A stretch of 14,541 nt of DNA from RGIG9079 sp964567845 (GTDB lineage: Bacteria; Bacteroidota; Bacteroidia; Bacteroidales; Marinifilaceae): the NCBI GenBank assembly GCA_964567845.1, contig CAZMOG010000050.1, forward strand, positions 1 through 14,541, written 5' to 3'. Below the pieces are notes generated by a model. The model worked only from the letters and a program-made list of their open reading frames with translations. It searched no databases and was not told the origin of the DNA. The first letter of the stretch is position 1. Every line of letters begins with the position of its first letter. Both the position numbers and the translations under genes were made by a program. This document shows, piece after piece, positions 5,898 to 14,011 of this stretch.

Positions 5898-8123
5898 ATG
5901 ATATTACACTATTTTAGAATGGCGTTGCGCCATTTGAACAAAGTAAAATGGCAGGCCCTTGTCAGTGTGCTGGGCATGGGAGCGGGGTTGATACTCTTTG
6001 CAGTGTGTAACTCTTTCTTGAGGAGTGAACTGGCTGCAAATAAAAATTTTGCCACATACGATAGATTGGTTGCGCCTGCATTTCTTAGAGAAAATGTTAG
6101 TAGTGCATCATCGCTCTTTAAAGATGATGGAATATGTTACAAAATTGATGCAATGCCACAAGTTGATGCTATTGCATTGATCAGAGGAACGGAAGACTGT
6201 ATGTTATCAATTAATGGTGAAGTGGAGATAAATGCTCGCTTTGCATGTGTTGATGGGGAGTTTGGCAAGGTATTCCAAATGCCATTGGTTGAGGGAGCGT
6301 TACAACCGTTTGATAATGATCCAAAGTCGGTTATTATCTCAAGAGAGTTTGCCGAGCGTCTGTATGGGAAATACGAGGGTATTGTAGGGGAAGAGCTAAA
6401 CATGGTTCGTATAGCAGGAACCGATATAGGGGAGCGCCTTAGGATTGTTGCAGTGGTTCATGATTACACAAAGAGCGCTGATAATATCATGGGAGACTTC
6501 GATATTATCATTAATGCCAAGTCGGGAAGTGCTGCCCATCTTACAGCGCAAAATCCCTATTTTAGATTATATTGTACATTGCACTCAATCTCGGATATAG
6601 AGGTATTGAACAATATTTCAGAGAAAGAGGAGTGGGCAAAGTTGTATAGTTCACGGCCCCTGAACGGAGATAATAGTGATATTATCCATTTTTACCATAT
6701 ATCTCAATTCAGTAAAACCTCAGTGACGGTTTTCCGTATTGTATCTATGGCCGGCTTGACAATCCTTTTGCTTTCGTTAATTTACACGTTGAATCTCTTT
6801 ATAGGATTATTTATGTTGCGTTCAAAAGAGTTGGGCTTGCGGAAATTCTTAGGGGCAGGAATTCTTTCGAACTCCTTGCTTCTATTTGCAGAACTTATAT
6901 TGCTGACTCTATGTTCGCTTATACTATCAATTGTATTTTGTGAAATTATCTACAAAGTGATAGGTGTAGATTATCTCGTTTTGTCAAAAACAGAGATAAT
7001 AAAGCACATAATACAATATTCAGGCGTATTGTTTATACTCTTTGCAGCTATTTGTGTGGTTTCTGTGTTGATGATGAACAGAGTAAGGAACTCAAAGCAT
7101 AGGGTGAAGAATATAACTTTGGGAGTGCAATTCTTTATTACGTTGCTTTTTTTGGCAGTTTCGTTAGTGTTCCATTCTATGCGAGAGGAGCGTATATCAG
7201 CGGTAGCTCCCTGTATAACGGAAGCACAAATGAAGCGAATTTTAGTGATGCGTGCCCCGGCTCCATACGAAAAATTTAGCATGTTTAAGAGCGATATTGA
7301 ATCCATGCCGCAGTATAGTGTAGCATGGCGTGATACCAGATATTCTATGTTCGAAGATAGGTTGCTTTCAAAATATCTTGTCAATGTAGATTATTTGAAG
7401 ATGCTTAATCTGCCCGGAGCTGAGAATTTGAACGAGGGCGACAAATTCTGCTACATTACTAAATATATGGAGAGTGCAGTTGATGAAAATGGCAACATAA
7501 TGCTTGACAACGAGGTTTTCAAGGTGACTCATGTGATAGATTCTCGAACAACAGAGAGTGTCGTTTATCTCCCCTCGGATGGATGGAATCCCAATAGGTG
7601 TGAACTGTTTATAAAGATAAATGATGAATTTTCATTCGATGAGGAGTATGATAGGTTGACAAATCGGATGAGCAAATACTACGTTGTTTCAAGTCGGTTG
7701 TGCAGGAGTCTTTATTCCGATACGGTAGGTGGCGATGTTGCAATTTTTGTGACAATAGCCTTCTGTGCAATGATAATATCGCTTCTGATAACCGTTTCCG
7801 GCATAGTGGGAACTATAACTCTTGATACCGACCGTAGAAAAAAAGAGGTGGCTATACGCAAAATTAATGGAGCCGGATTCAAGCAAATCTATTGGCTCTT
7901 TGCCAAACTCTATTTCAGGATATATGTAATTGTAGCTCTATTGGTTACGTTGATACTGTTTTATGTAAACAATATGCAACTGTTGGGTCAATTCTTTACG
8001 GTCTCTTTGTTAGAGTGGATTGCAGTATATCTGTTTGCGGCGCTTGTAATATTCTTGTCGATATGTTCGAAAATTTATCAAGTGTCAAGAATAAATCCAT
8101 CGGAGATGCTTAGAGCAGAGTAG
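5898..8123 (+). CDS. FtsX/MacB-type ABC transporter permease (second copy)
   Basis: This 741-residue paralogue of the first permease has the same layout. A first helix (21-40), a periplasmic domain (about 45-275) and an FtsX unit (helices near 280-306, 325-352 and 371-393) come first. A middle helix (about 406-425), a second periplasmic domain (about 430-610) and a C-terminal FtsX unit (614-640, 673-690, 704-722) complete it. The segment EVAIRKINGAGFKQIYWLF (650-668) is identical in the two permeases. PGAENLNEGD is identical too, and the C-termini are nearly so (RINPSEMLRAE against RINPSDMLRSE). The two could form a heterodimer on the single ATPase encoded next; that is inference. The ATG at 5898 is five bases after the adaptor stop. 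Confidence 0.92.
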   Translation: MILHYFRMALRHLNKVKWQALVSVLGMGAGLILFAVCNSFLRSELAANKNFATYDRLVAPAFLRENVSSASSLFKDDGICYKIDAMPQVDAIALIRGTEDCMLSINGEVEINARFACVDGEFGKVFQMPLVEGALQPFDNDPKSVIISREFAERLYGKYEGIVGEELNMVRIAGTDIGERLRIVAVVHDYTKSADNIMGDFDIIINAKSGSAAHLTAQNPYFRLYCTLHSISDIEVLNNISEKEEWAKLYSSRPLNGDNSDIIHFYHISQFSKTSVTVFRIVSMAGLTILLLSLIYTLNLFIGLFMLRSKELGLRKFLGAGILSNSLLLFAELILLTLCSLILSIVFCEIIYKVIGVDYLVLSKTEIIKHIIQYSGVLFILFAAICVVSVLMMNRVRNSKHRVKNITLGVQFFITLLFLAVSLVFHSMREERISAVAPCITEAQMKRILVMRAPAPYEKFSMFKSDIESMPQYSVAWRDTRYSMFEDRLLSKYLVNVDYLKMLNLPGAENLNEGDKFCYITKYMESAVDENGNIMLDNEVFKVTHVIDSRTTESVVYLPSDGWNPNRCELFIKINDEFSFDEEYDRLTNRMSKYYVVSSRLCRSLYSDTVGGDVAIFVTIAFCAMIISLLITVSGIVGTITLDTDRRKKEVAIRKINGAGFKQIYWLFAKLYFRIYVIVALLVTLILFYVNNMQLLGQFFTVSLLEWIAVYLFAALVIFLSICSKIYQVSRINPSEMLRAE

Positions 8124-8156
8124 TAGTTAGATATGAATAATTAAAAAATTATAGAT

Positions 8157-8831
8157 ATGATTAAGGTTGAGAAATTAAGAAAAATCTTCAAGACAGAGGA
8201 GGTTGAGACTTGGGCATTGAATAATGTTTCTATTCAAATTAAGCAAGGTGAGTTTGTGGCTATCATGGGACCATCGGGTTGCGGAAAGTCAACATTGTTG
8301 AGCATTTTGGGGCTGTTGGATAACCCCACCGAGGGAAGTTACATTCTTGATGGTGTCGATGTTACTTCATTTAATGAGTCGCAGAGGAATTCGCTGAGAA
8401 AAGGAAAGATCGGTTTTGTATTCCAGAGCTTCAATCTTATTGATGAACTTAATGTGTACGAGAATATCGAACTTCCGTTATTGTATATGGGAATCGGGTC
8501 ATCGGAGCGTAAGCGTAAAGTTCAAGAGGCTATGGAGCGTATGGGAATCTCGCACAGAAGCAAGCACTTCCCGAATCAGCTTTCAGGAGGTCAGCAGCAA
8601 CGTGTTGCAATTGCCCGTGCCATTGTGGTTAATCCGAAGTTGATTCTTGCCGATGAGCCTACCGGAAATCTTGACTCAAAAAACGGAAAAGAGGTAATGT
8701 CGCTCCTTAGTGAGTTGCATAAAAGCGGAACAACAATTGTCATGGTAACCCACTCTCAACACGATGCCGGCTATGCCAATCGTATAATAAATCTGTTCGA
8801 TGGCGAGGTTGTAACCGAAGTTACAATGTAA
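8157..8831 (+). CDS. ABC transporter ATP-binding protein (LolD/MacB type)
   Basis: This is a 224-residue cytoplasmic ATPase with all nucleotide-binding motifs intact. Walker A is GPSGCGKST (38-46, K44), the Q-loop glutamine is Q90 (VFQSFN), the signature is LSGGQQQRVAIARA (142-155), Walker B is LILADEP (162-168, catalytic E167) and the switch histidine is H199 (VTHS). Length and the ADEPTGNLDS stretch place it in the LolD/MacB/FtsE group, whose ATPases drive FtsX-type permeases by mechanotransmission and not by a transport channel. It is the last gene of the exporter operon, 33 bases after the second permease, and is the only ATPase there. It is followed at 8847-8891 by a strong hairpin terminator. 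Confidence 0.95.
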   Translation: MIKVEKLRKIFKTEEVETWALNNVSIQIKQGEFVAIMGPSGCGKSTLLSILGLLDNPTEGSYILDGVDVTSFNESQRNSLRKGKIGFVFQSFNLIDELNVYENIELPLLYMGIGSSERKRKVQEAMERMGISHRSKHFPNQLSGGQQQRVAIARAIVVNPKLILADEPTGNLDSKNGKEVMSLLSELHKSGTTIVMVTHSQHDAGYANRIINLFDGEVVTEVTM

Positions 8832-8846
8832 CAGTTACCTTATAAT

Positions 8847-8891
8847 AAAATTCCCTTGTAGCTGAAATCATTGCAGTTACAAGGGAATTTT
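8847..8891. terminator. Bidirectional hairpin terminator between exporter operon and tRNA cluster
   Basis: Arms 8847-8864 and 8874-8891 pair over 18 positions (one G-T wobble) with a 9-base loop. The outer part is AAAATTCCCTTGTA with its complement. A run of T follows the stem on both strands, so it can end the plus-strand ABC operon and the minus-strand tRNA transcript. It abuts the encoded CCA end of tRNA-Leu(GAG). Confidence 0.85.
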
Positions 8892-8978
8892 TGGTGCCCA
8901 GAACAGGACTCGAACCTGCACAGCCGTAAGGCCACTACCACCTCAAAGTAGCGTGTATACCAATTTCACCACCTGGGC
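8892..8978 (-). tRNA. tRNA-Leu (anticodon GAG)
   Basis: The 87 bases include an encoded 3' CCA. The acceptor stem GCCCAGG pairs with TCTGGGC. The anticodon stem CTACT/GGTAG encloses the loop TTGAGGT, giving anticodon GAG. The long variable arm (TGGCCTTACGGCTGT) is the class II feature expected of tRNA-Leu. The T-loop is TTCGAGT. Confidence 0.93.
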
Positions 8979-8998
8979 ATTATAAGATAAGAAATTTG

Positions 8999-9082
8999 TA
9001 CCCGAAATAGGACTCGAACCTACACAGCCGTTAAGCCACTAGAACCTGAAACTAGCGTGTCTACCAATTCCACCACTCGGGC
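8999..9082 (-). tRNA. tRNA-Leu (anticodon CAG)
   Basis: This is a class II tRNA with a long variable arm and T-loop TTCGAGT. The anticodon loop TTCAGGT gives CAG. CCA is not encoded; discriminator A is followed by CAA. The acceptor stem is GCCCGAG with TTCGGGT, so the terminal pair is G1-U72, and position 31/39 of the anticodon stem is U-U. Both are unusual but do not break the fold. Confidence 0.9.
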
Positions 9083-9092
9083 GTTATTCAAA

Positions 9093-9124
9093 AAACAGTT
9101 TTGAATATCCATTCAAAACTGTTT
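9093..9124 (-). terminator. Hairpin between tRNA-Gln and tRNA-Leu(CAG)
   Basis: A perfect 13-bp stem (9093-9105 with 9112-9124) has a 6-base loop and is followed on the minus strand by six T (9095-9090). It has the form of an intrinsic terminator behind tRNA-Gln, but the stem is AT-rich. It may allow partial read-through to the two Leu tRNAs, for which I see no other clear promoter, or serve as a processing site. Confidence 0.6.
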
Positions 9125-9131
9125 CACTTTG

Positions 9132-9202
9132 TTGTCCCACCAGGACTCGAACCTGGACAAACAGAACCAAAACCTGTTGTGCTGCCATTACACCATAGGA
9201 CA
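9132..9202 (-). tRNA. tRNA-Gln (anticodon TTG)
   Basis: 71 bases without an encoded CCA. The acceptor stem TGTCCTA pairs with TGGGACA. The D-loop contains TAATGGCA. The anticodon stem ACAGG/TCTGT holds the loop TTTTGGT, giving anticodon TTG. The T-arm is CCAGG-TTCGAGT-CCTGG. Confidence 0.93.
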
Positions 9203-9229
9203 AAGCCACAATTCTTGCGAAATGCGGTG

Positions 9230-9260
9230 CAAAGGTATATAAAAAATGTTATAGTGCAAA
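9230..9260 (-). promoter_or_regulatory. Consensus promoter of the tRNA cluster
   Basis: On the minus strand TTTG (9260-9257), a 19-base spacer and TACCTTTG (9237-9230) match the primary Bacteroidetes promoter exactly. Transcription would start near 9223, about 20 bases before tRNA-Gln. Confidence 0.85.
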
Positions 9261-9265
9261 ATAAA

Positions 9266-9297
9266 TTCGGAAATTTCGCATAAAATATGTACTTTCG
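9266..9297 (+). promoter_or_regulatory. Probable promoter of the GT117-prfB operon
   Basis: TTCG (9266-9269), a 20-base spacer and TACTTTCG (9290-9297) approximate TTTG-N19/20-TAnnTTTG with one mismatch in each element. The start would be near 9304, about 39 bases before the ATG. It stands back to back with the tRNA promoter, the -33 elements being only five bases apart, so the two may compete for polymerase. Confidence 0.5.
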
Positions 9298-9342
9298 TGG
9301 CTTGAAACTGAACTTGGGTTTTAAGTGTGAAATATATAGAGT

Positions 9343-12300
9343 ATGAATTATAAAATAGCTAACAGATTGACCGGTGCGGTGGCATTTCTTATTGCTGCCA
9401 TAACCTACATTTTGACAGCCGAGCCTACCACAAGCTTGTGGGACTGCGGTGAGTTTATAACTACCTCGGTGGGATTACAGGTGGGACACCCTCCCGGAGC
9501 TCCGCTCTTTATGATTATCTCGCGATTGTTTGCAATCTTCGCGCCCTCGCCCGATAAACAGGCATTGATGATTAACTATATGTCGGGAATCTGCTCGGCA
9601 GCAACCGTACTGTTCCTATGCTGGACAATTACATTCTTTGCAAAACGCTTGTTGGTTAAGCGTGGCGAGGAGCCAAATGGAGCAAAGAAGTGGGCAATTT
9701 TGCTATCGGGATTTGTAGGTTCGGTGGCATACGCATTTACCGATACATTCTGGTTCTCGGCTGTCGAGGGCGAGGTGTATGCTATGTCGTCGCTCTTTAC
9801 AGCTGTGGTGTTCTGGGCAATCTTGAAGTGGGATGATTGTGCCGATGAGCCTCATGCAAACCGTTGGTTGGTATTCATAATGTTCCTTATGGGATTGTCG
9901 GTTGGAGTTCACCTGTTGAACCTGTTGGCAATTCCTGCAATTGTATTCCTGTACTACTTCAGAAAATATCCGGTTAGTCGCAAGGGTATTATCTGGGCTT
10001 CAGTAGCTGCGGTTGTGATATTGGGGTTTGTGAACTTTATTCTTATTCCGTATGTAATCAAGATTGCCTGCTGGTTTGAGCTGGCATTTGTCAACGGAAT
10101 GGGATTGCCATTCAATACCGGTGTTGTGATATATGTTCTTGCAATAGCTGCAGGATTGTTCTATGGAATTCGTTACTCTGTCAAAAAGTGCAAGCCAATG
10201 CTTAATTTGGCTTTAACCTGTTTGATGGTATTCTTCATTGGCTATTCATCGTATGCAATGGTGGTTATCCGCTCTGTGAGCAACCCCCCAATTGACGAGA
10301 ACAGCCCCGATAACGTATTTGATTTGTTGGCATATATCAACCGTGAGCAGTATGGAGACTCTCCGTTGATTTATGGTCAATATTATAACGCTCCACTTGT
10401 TGAGACAAAACAGGGAGACCCAATCTACTTCCAGGATAAGTCTCGTGGAATGTATGTATTGGTTGACCACAAGCAGGAGTATGTATATGATAAGCGATTC
10501 TGTACTCTATTCCCCAGAATGCACAGCAGTACACGCTCATACTTCCCATCGCTCTATGAGAGTTGGGGAGGTAAGCCAAGCGGTAAAACCTATAATATCG
10601 ATGGTCGCAGAATCACTGCACCAAGCATGAAGAACAATTTGCAATACTTCTTCAGCTATCAGTTGAACCACATGTATTGGCGTTACTTTATGTGGAACTT
10701 TGCGGGACGTCAGAATGATGAGCAAGGCTATGGCGACGTTGCCGATGGTAACTGGATTTCAGGAATAAAGTTCCTTGATGAACTTCGTTTGGGAGATCAG
10801 GATTATTTGCCGGACAGAACCAAGGAGTCACCGGCTCACAACAAGTACTATTTGTTGCCCTTGCTATTGGGATTGGCAGGATTGATTTATCAATACAGCA
10901 AGGGAAAGCAGGGTAAACAGGATTTCTCGATAGTGATGATTCTATTCTTTATGACAGGAATTGCAATTATTCTGTTCTTGAATCAATCGCCATTGGAGCC
11001 TCGTGAGCGTGATTATGCATACGCAGGTTCATTCTATGCCTTTGCAATATGGATAGGTTTGGGAGTTACTGCATTGTATGAGTGGGCAGGTAAGAAACTA
11101 AAGGCTTCCGATAAGGTATGGATGCCAATTGCAATAGGAACACTATGCTTTGTGGCTGTACCGTTGAATTTGGCTGCCGAGAACTGGGATGACCACGATA
11201 GAAGCGGCCGTTATGCAACTTTGGCATACGCAACCGACTATCTTGAGTCATGCGCCCCCAATGCAATACTCTTCACATACGGAGATAATGATACCTTCCC
11301 ATTGTGGTATGCTCAAGAGGTTGAGGGAATTCGTCGCGATATTAGAATTGTAAACCTGAGTCTGCTATCGGGCGATTGGTACATTGACCAGATGAAACGT
11401 AAGGCATACGAAACTCCCGGTGTTCCAATCTCTTTTGCCGATAACCAGTATCATGGTGGAAAACGCGACATTGTTTTGGTTGCTCCCGGACAGAATCAGA
11501 ACAGTGGAACCGTAAGTTTGGCAAATGCTCTTCTTTGCGTAAAGGATGACCGTAACAAGGTGGGGGATTATAACTATTTGCCAAGCAAAAAGCTCTCTTT
11601 ACCGGTAAACAAGGAGAAGGTGTTGGCTAATGGTTTGGTAAATCGAAGTATGGCAGATAGTTTGGTAGATAACCTTGAATTTACTTTGGGAGGCAACTAC
11701 TTAACCAAGTCGCAACTTATGGTGTTGGATATTTTGAATACCAACAATTGGGAGCGTCCAATATACTTCGGAATAGGAATGGGCGAGGACAATTACATGG
11801 GACTTCAGAAATATTTCCAGCTTGATGGTGCTGCGTACCGTTTGGTGCCAATTGAAACTCCAGTTCAGGGAGGTGCGCTTGGAAGAATCGAAACCGAGGT
11901 GCTTTACGACAACTTGATGAACAAATACAAATGGGGCAATATCAATAACCCCGATGTATATATCGATCACTTCCACCGTTCAACCATCTCGGTAATGGAT
12001 TTCCGTAACACCTTTATGCGTTTGGCACTTCAACTCTACGATGAGGGTGATACTGAGCGTGCGGTAAAGGTGCTTGATAAGGCAATGGAGGAGTTGCCGC
12101 TATCACAGGTTCCATTCGAGGCATACAGCCCGCTTCTTAACTACGTGGCAATGTATTACGAATTTGGAGAGCAGGAGAAGGCCGATGAGTTGGCGTTGGC
12201 AATACTTGATGACCAATTGCAGCAGTTCCGCTACACGACAATCTTAACCGAGTCGGGTAGAAGCGATGCAACCATCAACAGAAATTCACGCCTTGCAACC

Positions 12301-12390
12301 GAGAATGTCAAATACATTATCGATATGATGAAGATGTTTGGCCGCGAGGAGTTGGCTAATCAGAAGTTAATGGAGTACGGCAATTTCTAA
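9343..12390 (+). CDS. DUF2723 / glycosyltransferase family 117 membrane protein
   Basis: This 1015-residue inner-membrane protein belongs to the bacterial relatives of TMEM260, a GT-C-fold protein O-mannosyltransferase. The N-terminal region has a first helix (about 9-25) and then SLWDCGEF (31-38), whose D34 and E37 suit the catalytic acidic motif of the first outside loop of GT-C enzymes, followed by VGHPPGAPLF (47-56). Roughly ten membrane helices lie between 1 and 310, with more at about 502-518, 528-546, 558-578 and 592-610. Outside segments carry SNPPIDENSPDNVFDLLAY (313-331), LEPRERDYAYAGSF (551-564) and TYGDNDTFPLWYAQEVEG (645-662). The C-terminus (about 890-985) is helical and TPR-like (LYDEGDTERAVKVLDKAMEELP). 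The likely role is transfer of a sugar from a lipid carrier to exported proteins; acceptor and sugar are unknown. The next gene, prfB, begins 16 bases downstream. Confidence 0.88.
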   Translation: MNYKIANRLTGAVAFLIAAITYILTAEPTTSLWDCGEFITTSVGLQVGHPPGAPLFMIISRLFAIFAPSPDKQALMINYMSGICSAATVLFLCWTITFFAKRLLVKRGEEPNGAKKWAILLSGFVGSVAYAFTDTFWFSAVEGEVYAMSSLFTAVVFWAILKWDDCADEPHANRWLVFIMFLMGLSVGVHLLNLLAIPAIVFLYYFRKYPVSRKGIIWASVAAVVILGFVNFILIPYVIKIACWFELAFVNGMGLPFNTGVVIYVLAIAAGLFYGIRYSVKKCKPMLNLALTCLMVFFIGYSSYAMVVIRSVSNPPIDENSPDNVFDLLAYINREQYGDSPLIYGQYYNAPLVETKQGDPIYFQDKSRGMYVLVDHKQEYVYDKRFCTLFPRMHSSTRSYFPSLYESWGGKPSGKTYNIDGRRITAPSMKNNLQYFFSYQLNHMYWRYFMWNFAGRQNDEQGYGDVADGNWISGIKFLDELRLGDQDYLPDRTKESPAHNKYYLLPLLLGLAGLIYQYSKGKQGKQDFSIVMILFFMTGIAIILFLNQSPLEPRERDYAYAGSFYAFAIWIGLGVTALYEWAGKKLKASDKVWMPIAIGTLCFVAVPLNLAAENWDDHDRSGRYATLAYATDYLESCAPNAILFTYGDNDTFPLWYAQEVEGIRRDIRIVNLSLLSGDWYIDQMKRKAYETPGVPISFADNQYHGGKRDIVLVAPGQNQNSGTVSLANALLCVKDDRNKVGDYNYLPSKKLSLPVNKEKVLANGLVNRSMADSLVDNLEFTLGGNYLTKSQLMVLDILNTNNWERPIYFGIGMGEDNYMGLQKYFQLDGAAYRLVPIETPVQGGALGRIETEVLYDNLMNKYKWGNINNPDVYIDHFHRSTISVMDFRNTFMRLALQLYDEGDTERAVKVLDKAMEELPLSQVPFEAYSPLLNYVAMYYEFGEQEKADELALAILDDQLQQFRYTTILTESGRSDATINRNSRLATENVKYIIDMMKMFGREELANQKLMEYGNF

Positions 12391-12406
12391 GAGATAGTTT
12401 TTAGAT

Positions 12407-13522
12407 ATGATAACTATTGAACAGCTAAAGGATTTACAGAATCGTGCAGATGCGCTGCATAGATATTTGGATATAGAGAATAAGCAGATTGAACTTCATG
12501 AGGTGGAGCTTCGCACTCAGGATCCTGCCTTTTGGGAGAATCAGAAAGAGGCTGAAAAGGTAATGAAGCAGCTTCGAGAGATTCGCTCATGGGTAGAGGG
12601 CTACAAATCGGTGCGCTCTTCACTTGAAGATTTGGAGGTTCTTTTCGATTTTGCCAAGATGGGCGAGGCCTCGGAAGAGGAGGTCGATGCCTCGTATTCG
12701 GTACTTCTTGAGGAGTTTGAGAAGATTGAGTTGAAAAACATGCTTCGTCAGGAGGCAGATTCAATGGATTGTGTTTTGAAAATCAACTCAGGAGCAGGAG
12801 GAACCGAAAGCCAGGATTGGGCATCTATGCTTATGCGTATGTATATGCGATGGGTAGAGAAGAGTGGTTATAAAATGACCATCAGTAATCTTCAAGAGGG
12901 CGATGAGGCAGGAATCAAGACCGTAACCATGCAGATCGAGGGCGATAGTGCGTACGGATACCTGAAGAGCGAGAACGGTGTTCACCGTTTGGTGCGTGTA
13001 TCACCCTATAACGCTCAGGGTAAGCGAATGACCTCGTTCGCATCTGTATTTGTAACTCCCCTTGTTGATGATAGTATAGAGGTGGTTGTTAATCCGGCAT
13101 TGATTACATGGGATCTGTTCCGTTCGGGTGGAGCCGGTGGTCAGAATGTAAACAAGGTTGAGACCGGAGTGCGTTTGCGTTACCAATACACCGACCCATA
13201 TACAGGCGAGCAAGAGGAGATTCTTATCGAGAATACCGAGACACGTTCTCAGCAGGATAACCGCGAGAATGCTTTGCGTTTGTTGCGTTCTCAACTTTAT
13301 GATCGTGAGCTTCAGCACCGTATGGAGGCGCAGGCAAAACTTGAGGCCGGTAAAAAGAAGATTGAGTGGGGTTCACAGATTCGTAGTTACGTGTTCGATG
13401 ACCGTCGAGTAAAGGATCACAGAACCAACTATCAAACTTCCGATGTGAATGGAGTTATGGATGGCGATTTGGATGGTTTCATCAAAGCCTACCTAATGGA
13501 GTTCGGTGGCGCAGAAAGCTAA
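12407..13522 (+). CDS. prfB: Peptide chain release factor 2
   Basis: This 371-residue factor ends translation at UGA and UAA. The helical N-terminal domain covers about 1-110, followed by the core with GAGGTESQDWASMLMRMY (129-146), the stop-codon recognition loop SPYNAQGKRMTSF (199-211) and the catalytic GGQ loop SGGAGGQNVNKVE (240-252). The recognition tripeptide is SPY where E. coli RF2 has SPF; as far as I recall this is common in Bacteroidetes. The classical +1 frameshift site (CTT TGA C after about 25 codons in E. coli) is absent. At the equivalent place (HRYLDI, 12458-12475) the reading frame is continuous, TAT TTG GAT, so this gene lacks the usual autoregulation. It probably shares a transcript with the GT117 gene and ends before the hairpin at 13555-13605. 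Confidence 0.97.
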   Translation: MITIEQLKDLQNRADALHRYLDIENKQIELHEVELRTQDPAFWENQKEAEKVMKQLREIRSWVEGYKSVRSSLEDLEVLFDFAKMGEASEEEVDASYSVLLEEFEKIELKNMLRQEADSMDCVLKINSGAGGTESQDWASMLMRMYMRWVEKSGYKMTISNLQEGDEAGIKTVTMQIEGDSAYGYLKSENGVHRLVRVSPYNAQGKRMTSFASVFVTPLVDDSIEVVVNPALITWDLFRSGGAGGQNVNKVETGVRLRYQYTDPYTGEQEEILIENTETRSQQDNRENALRLLRSQLYDRELQHRMEAQAKLEAGKKKIEWGSQIRSYVFDDRRVKDHRTNYQTSDVNGVMDGDLDGFIKAYLMEFGGAES

Positions 13523-13554
13523 GATAAAATAGCCTTAAATTGGCGCTGCATAGT

Positions 13555-13605
13555 GGGATAGCAAGCGGAATCGTGCAAAAAAAATACGATTCCGCTTGCT
13601 ATCCC
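13555..13605 (+). terminator. Perfect 20-bp-stem hairpin after prfB
   Basis: The arm GGGATAGCAAGCGGAATCGT (13555-13574) is exactly complementary to 13586-13605, around an 11-base A-rich loop. TCTATTTTGTC follows, a broken U-tract, so it is plausibly the terminator of the GT117-prfB unit. The right arm also holds the CTTG that could be the -33 element of the next promoter, so it may double as a control site. Confidence 0.65.
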
Positions 13606-13624
13606 TCTATTTTGTCTACCTTTG
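13595..13624 (+). promoter_or_regulatory. Promoter of the small accessory operon
   Basis: TACCTTTG (13617-13624) is an exact -7 consensus. The best -33 is CTTG (13595-13598) with an 18-base spacer, slightly short, and it lies inside the right arm of the hairpin. Transcription would begin near 13631, about 39 bases before the first possible ATG. Confidence 0.55.
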
Positions 13625-13669
13625 TAACAACCAAAAGCCCAAAATCATGTTGATAGGTTAACATTTTAA

Positions 13670-14011
13670 ATGATTATGAATGGAGTTAAAGTGATAAATG
13701 ACGGTGGTGAAACAATCCAATTGGCCATTAATGATAGTAAACATTTATTTCTTTTTGATAATAGTGCTACGAATCATGACGATGTTTGTTTTAAGTTGGT
13801 TAAAATTGATTACGAAAATCGTTGCGAAAAAGAATTTGAGTTTAAACTGCATGATGGAGAATCAATAGAATTACATTTCTCAAATTCGATAATGCAAGAT
13901 TCAGCGTGTGAAAAAGTTAAGGAGGTAACAAATAGTTGTAATTTAAATCAGGGAGTTAGTGAGGTGTTAGGTACAATGCGTAGTGAATTGTTAGAACTCG
14001 GGTTATTATGA
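13670..14011 (+). CDS. Hypothetical protein, first gene of small accessory operon
   Basis: I do not recognise this 113-residue protein. It has no signal peptide, membrane helix or known catalytic motif. The first 75 residues alternate hydrophobic and polar positions (VKVINDGGETIQLAIND, EFEFKLHDGESIELHF), which suggests a small beta-sandwich. The C-terminal third looks helical (VSEVLGTMRSELLELGLL). It is rich in Asp, Glu and Asn. The start may be the ATG at 13670 or the one at 13676; neither has a clear ribosome binding site, as is usual in this phylum. Its TGA overlaps the ATG of the next gene (ATGA), which implies coupled translation and a functional pair. The gene is visibly richer in A and T than prfB beside it, consistent with acquired DNA. 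Confidence 0.75.
   Translation: MIMNGVKVINDGGETIQLAINDSKHLFLFDNSATNHDDVCFKLVKIDYENRCEKEFEFKLHDGESIELHFSNSIMQDSACEKVKEVTNSCNLNQGVSEVLGTMRSELLELGLL

Noticed and set aside
9101..9283. 60-codon plus-strand frame reading VVPPGLEPGQTEPKPVV
   Set aside because: It is the well-known false peptide produced by reading antisense through a tRNA, here tRNA-Gln.
13555..13605. Invertible promoter (phase-variation switch)
   Set aside because: The inverted repeat encloses only 11 bases and no promoter lies between the arms, so inversion would change nothing useful. No recombinase gene is near.
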